Source: Rodentibacter genomosp. 2 (GTDB lineage: Bacteria > Pseudomonadota > Gammaproteobacteria > Enterobacterales > Pasteurellaceae). Taken from it: DNA of 54,379 nt. Below the pieces are notes generated by a model. The model ran no database searches. It was given only the letters and a program-made list of their open reading frames with translations, and had not been told where the DNA came from. Location: positions 1 through 54,379 of the forward strand of contig MLHP01000028.1 of NCBI GenBank assembly GCA_001999425.1, written 5' to 3'. A program made the position numbers and the translations under genes. This document shows positions 52,819-54,379 of this stretch, piece by piece; positions within the stretch are counted from its first letter, which is position 1; each line of letters starts with the position of its first letter.

Positions 52819-53253
52819 ATGAAGATTTTTAAAGCAGAACAATGGAATATTGAGGTACTTTTACCCCTTTTTGAACATTATCGTCTCGCGCATGGAATGA
52901 CGGAAAATCCTGACCGCACTTTAACGTTCTTAACCAACCGTATCCGCTTTAATGAAAGCCTCTTCTTCATTGCTGTCAATTCACAAGATGAAGCCGTAGG
53001 GTTTATCCAGCTTTATCCACGCCTATCATCACTACAATTACAACGTTATTGGCAGCTGACTGATATTTACGTTGTTAATTGCTCTCAACAAATTGATATT
53101 TATGCAGCTCTGATTTCCAAGGCAAAGGATTTTGTGCTTTATACCCAATCAAATCGCTTAGTGGCTGAACTGGGACAAGAGCAACATGAATTATTGGAAC
53201 AAGAAGGTTTTAAATTAAATCCTAAAAAAAGCCTATTTGAGTTGACTTTGTAA
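52819..53253 (+). CDS. GNAT family N-acetyltransferase
   Basis: 144 residues. N-terminal [20 protein letters not shown] and [20 protein letters not shown]-type beta strands and [12 protein letters not shown] are a GNAT fold, but the acetyl-CoA loop (Q/RxxGxG/A) is poorly defined here ([20 protein letters not shown]), so activity is uncertain. It overlaps xerC by 1 nt (TAATG). Such GNAT-xerC pairs suggest co-expression. Confidence 0.7.
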   Translation: MKIFKAEQWNIEVLLPLFEHYRLAHGMTENPDRTLTFLTNRIRFNESLFFIAVNSQDEAVGFIQLYPRLSSLQLQRYWQLTDIYVVNCSQQIDIYAALISKAKDFVLYTQSNRLVAELGQEQHELLEQEGFKLNPKKSLFELTL

Positions 53254-54140
53254 TGTTTACAGATCTGCACTCTTACTGGGATTATTTGCGTATTGAACGC
53301 CAAGTTAGCTCTCACACTCTCAGCAATTATCAACGTCAGCTTGAGGCAGTGTTAACACTGCTTGTAGAACAAGACATTCGAGATTGGCAACAAATTACAC
53401 CAAGCGTAGTACGTTTTATCTTAGCACAAAGCAAAAAATCGGGGCTTAAAGAAAAAAGTTTGGCTTTGCGTTTATCCGCCATACGCCAATTTTTTAACTA
53501 TTTAATTCAACAGGGAAAATTAAAAGTAAACCCTGCTATCGGCATTTCAGCACCAAAACAAAGTAAACATTTACCCAAAAATATCGATGGTGATCAAGTT
53601 CAACAATTACTTGCCAATGATAGTAAAGAGCCCATTGATATTCGTGATCGTGCCATTTTGGAATTAATGTATAGCTCAGGTTTACGTTTATCGGAATTAC
53701 AAGGATTAAACTTAAATAGTATCAATACGCGCACTCGTGAAGTACGGGTTCTAGGAAAAGGAAATAAAGAACGTATCGTGCCTTTCGGACGTTATGCCTC
53801 TCATGCTATACAGCAATGGTTAAAAGTGCGATTCTTATTCAATCCGAAAGATGAAGCCTTATTTGTGAGCCAGTTAGGGAATCGTATTTCTCATCGTTCT
53901 ATCCAAAAGCGCTTGGAAACCTGGGGAATTCGCCAAGGGTTAAATAGCCATCTCAATCCACATAAACTTCGCCATTCCTTTGCAACCCATATGTTGGAAG
54001 CCAGTTCCGATCTCCGTGCAGTACAAGAGTTGCTCGGTCATAGCAACCTTTCAACAACTCAAATTTATACCCATCTTAATTTTAAACATCTTGCCGATGT
54101 TTACGATCAAGCACATCCTCGTGCGAAACGTAAAAAGTAA
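53253..54140 (+). CDS. xerC: Tyrosine recombinase XerC
   Basis: 295 residues. N-terminal SAM-like domain (about 1-90), catalytic domain with Arg ([15 protein letters not shown], about 148), Lys ([12 protein letters not shown]), HxxR ([14 protein letters not shown], about 241-247), His/Trp region ([15 protein letters not shown]) and nucleophile Tyr (about 275). It resolves chromosome dimers at dif with XerD. It starts at TAATG from the GNAT gene. An uptake signal follows the stop. Confidence 0.95.
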   Translation: MFTDLHSYWDYLRIERQVSSHTLSNYQRQLEAVLTLLVEQDIRDWQQITPSVVRFILAQSKKSGLKEKSLALRLSAIRQFFNYLIQQGKLKVNPAIGISAPKQSKHLPKNIDGDQVQQLLANDSKEPIDIRDRAILELMYSSGLRLSELQGLNLNSINTRTREVRVLGKGNKERIVPFGRYASHAIQQWLKVRFLFNPKDEALFVSQLGNRISHRSIQKRLETWGIRQGLNSHLNPHKLRHSFATHMLEASSDLRAVQELLGHSNLSTTQIYTHLNFKHLADVYDQAHPRAKRKK

Positions 54141-54221
54141 AGTGCGGTTGGTTTTATAACATTATTGTGAAAATGAAAATTTGATATCCTTCACAATTGT
54201 ATTTTTGCTAACTAAACCAAA

Positions 54222-54254
54222 ACGCAAAAACCCCTGAACCTCTCGATTCAGGGG
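54222..54254 (-). terminator. rRNA operon terminator
   Basis: On minus, CCCCTGAA-TCGAGAGG-TTCAGGGG (54254-54231) followed by TTTTTGCGTTT. A strong terminator just downstream of the 5S rRNA. Confidence 0.9.
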
Positions 54255-54264
54255 ACTATATAGT

Positions 54265-54379
54265 AAAACCCGGCAGTGCCCTACTCTCACATGGGGAAAC
54301 CCCACACTACCATCGGCATTACAGCATTTCACTTCTGAGTTCGGAATGGATTCAGGTGGAACCACTGCACTCTCGCCGC
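54265..54379 (-). rRNA. rrf: 5S rRNA, 5' end outside window
   Basis: On minus the sequence contains GTGGTTCCACCTGAATCCAT, TCCGAACTCAGAAGTGAAA, GATGGTAGTGTGGGG and ATGTGAGAGTAGGGCACTGC, the 5S rRNA core. About 10 nt of the 5' end lie beyond base 54379; the 3' end is estimated at about 54265-54270. The rRNA operon is therefore transcribed toward xerC. Confidence 0.93.

Overview
The window looks like a chromosomal segment of a Pasteurellaceae bacterium. Roughly 40 copies of the Haemophilus-type DNA uptake signal (AAGTGCGGT or its complement ACCGCACTT) are scattered through it, several as head-to-head inverted pairs that form terminator hairpins. Gene content (a V-factor type NadR, lgtF beside waaA/coaD, prmA-dusB-fis, and a full AI-2 lsr locus) fits the Haemophilus/Aggregatibacter branch. 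A complete lsr system favours Aggregatibacter-like species, but the species call is inference.

Layout: (1) 1-4.1 kb, the 3' part of a surface lipoprotein gene with a 39-bp tandem repeat, its Slam outer-membrane translocator, then yhdT-panF. (2) 4.2-7.5 kb, a DMT exporter, prmA, dusB and fis. (3) 7.5-10.4 kb, a decayed accessory patch: a trimeric autotransporter adhesin pseudogene and the early control region (ner and repressor) of a Mu-like prophage, both with several frameshifts. (4) 10.4-15.6 kb, the complete S10 ribosomal protein operon on the minus strand with its promoter and leader; it ends at rpsQ and no spc operon follows. (5) 15.6-25 kb, the autoinducer-2 system: lsrK-lsrR on minus, divergent from lsrACDBFGE. 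(6) 25-29.2 kb, ftsY-ftsE-ftsX, rsmD and trmL. (7) 29.2-37.3 kb, a complete D-xylose module: xylA-xylB divergent from xylFGH-xylR. (8) 37.4-38.8 kb, an orphan UhpC-like hexose-phosphate transporter or sensor. (9) 38.8-43.7 kb, a 2-deoxyribose module: deoC-deoQ divergent from deoK-deoP-deoX. (10) 43.7-46.5 kb, ribB under an FMN riboswitch, nadR and a metallophosphoesterase. (11) 46.6-46.9 kb, tRNA-Ser(GCU) and two tRNA-Arg(ACG). (12) 47-54.4 kb, waaA-coaD-yceK-like-rep, lgtF, tpiA, a GNAT protein, xerC, and the 3' part of a 5S rRNA gene.

How it works together: between 15.6 and 43.7 kb, three import-and-catabolism modules (AI-2, xylose, deoxyribose) share one architecture. In each, two arms are transcribed divergently from an intergenic region holding at least one good CRP-type site (TGTGA-N6-TCACA-like), so catabolite control of all three is likely. 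They are separated by core genes. The products converge on pentose-phosphate and glycolytic intermediates.

I did not find a CRISPR array, a recognisable anti-phage system or a clearly new multi-gene system. The most interesting signals are regulatory or evolutionary: a possibly leaderless slam transcript, the fossil Mu-like switch between fis and the S10 operon, uptake signals doing second jobs (an intercistronic hairpin, a riboswitch arm), and the three similarly built CRP-linked sugar modules.
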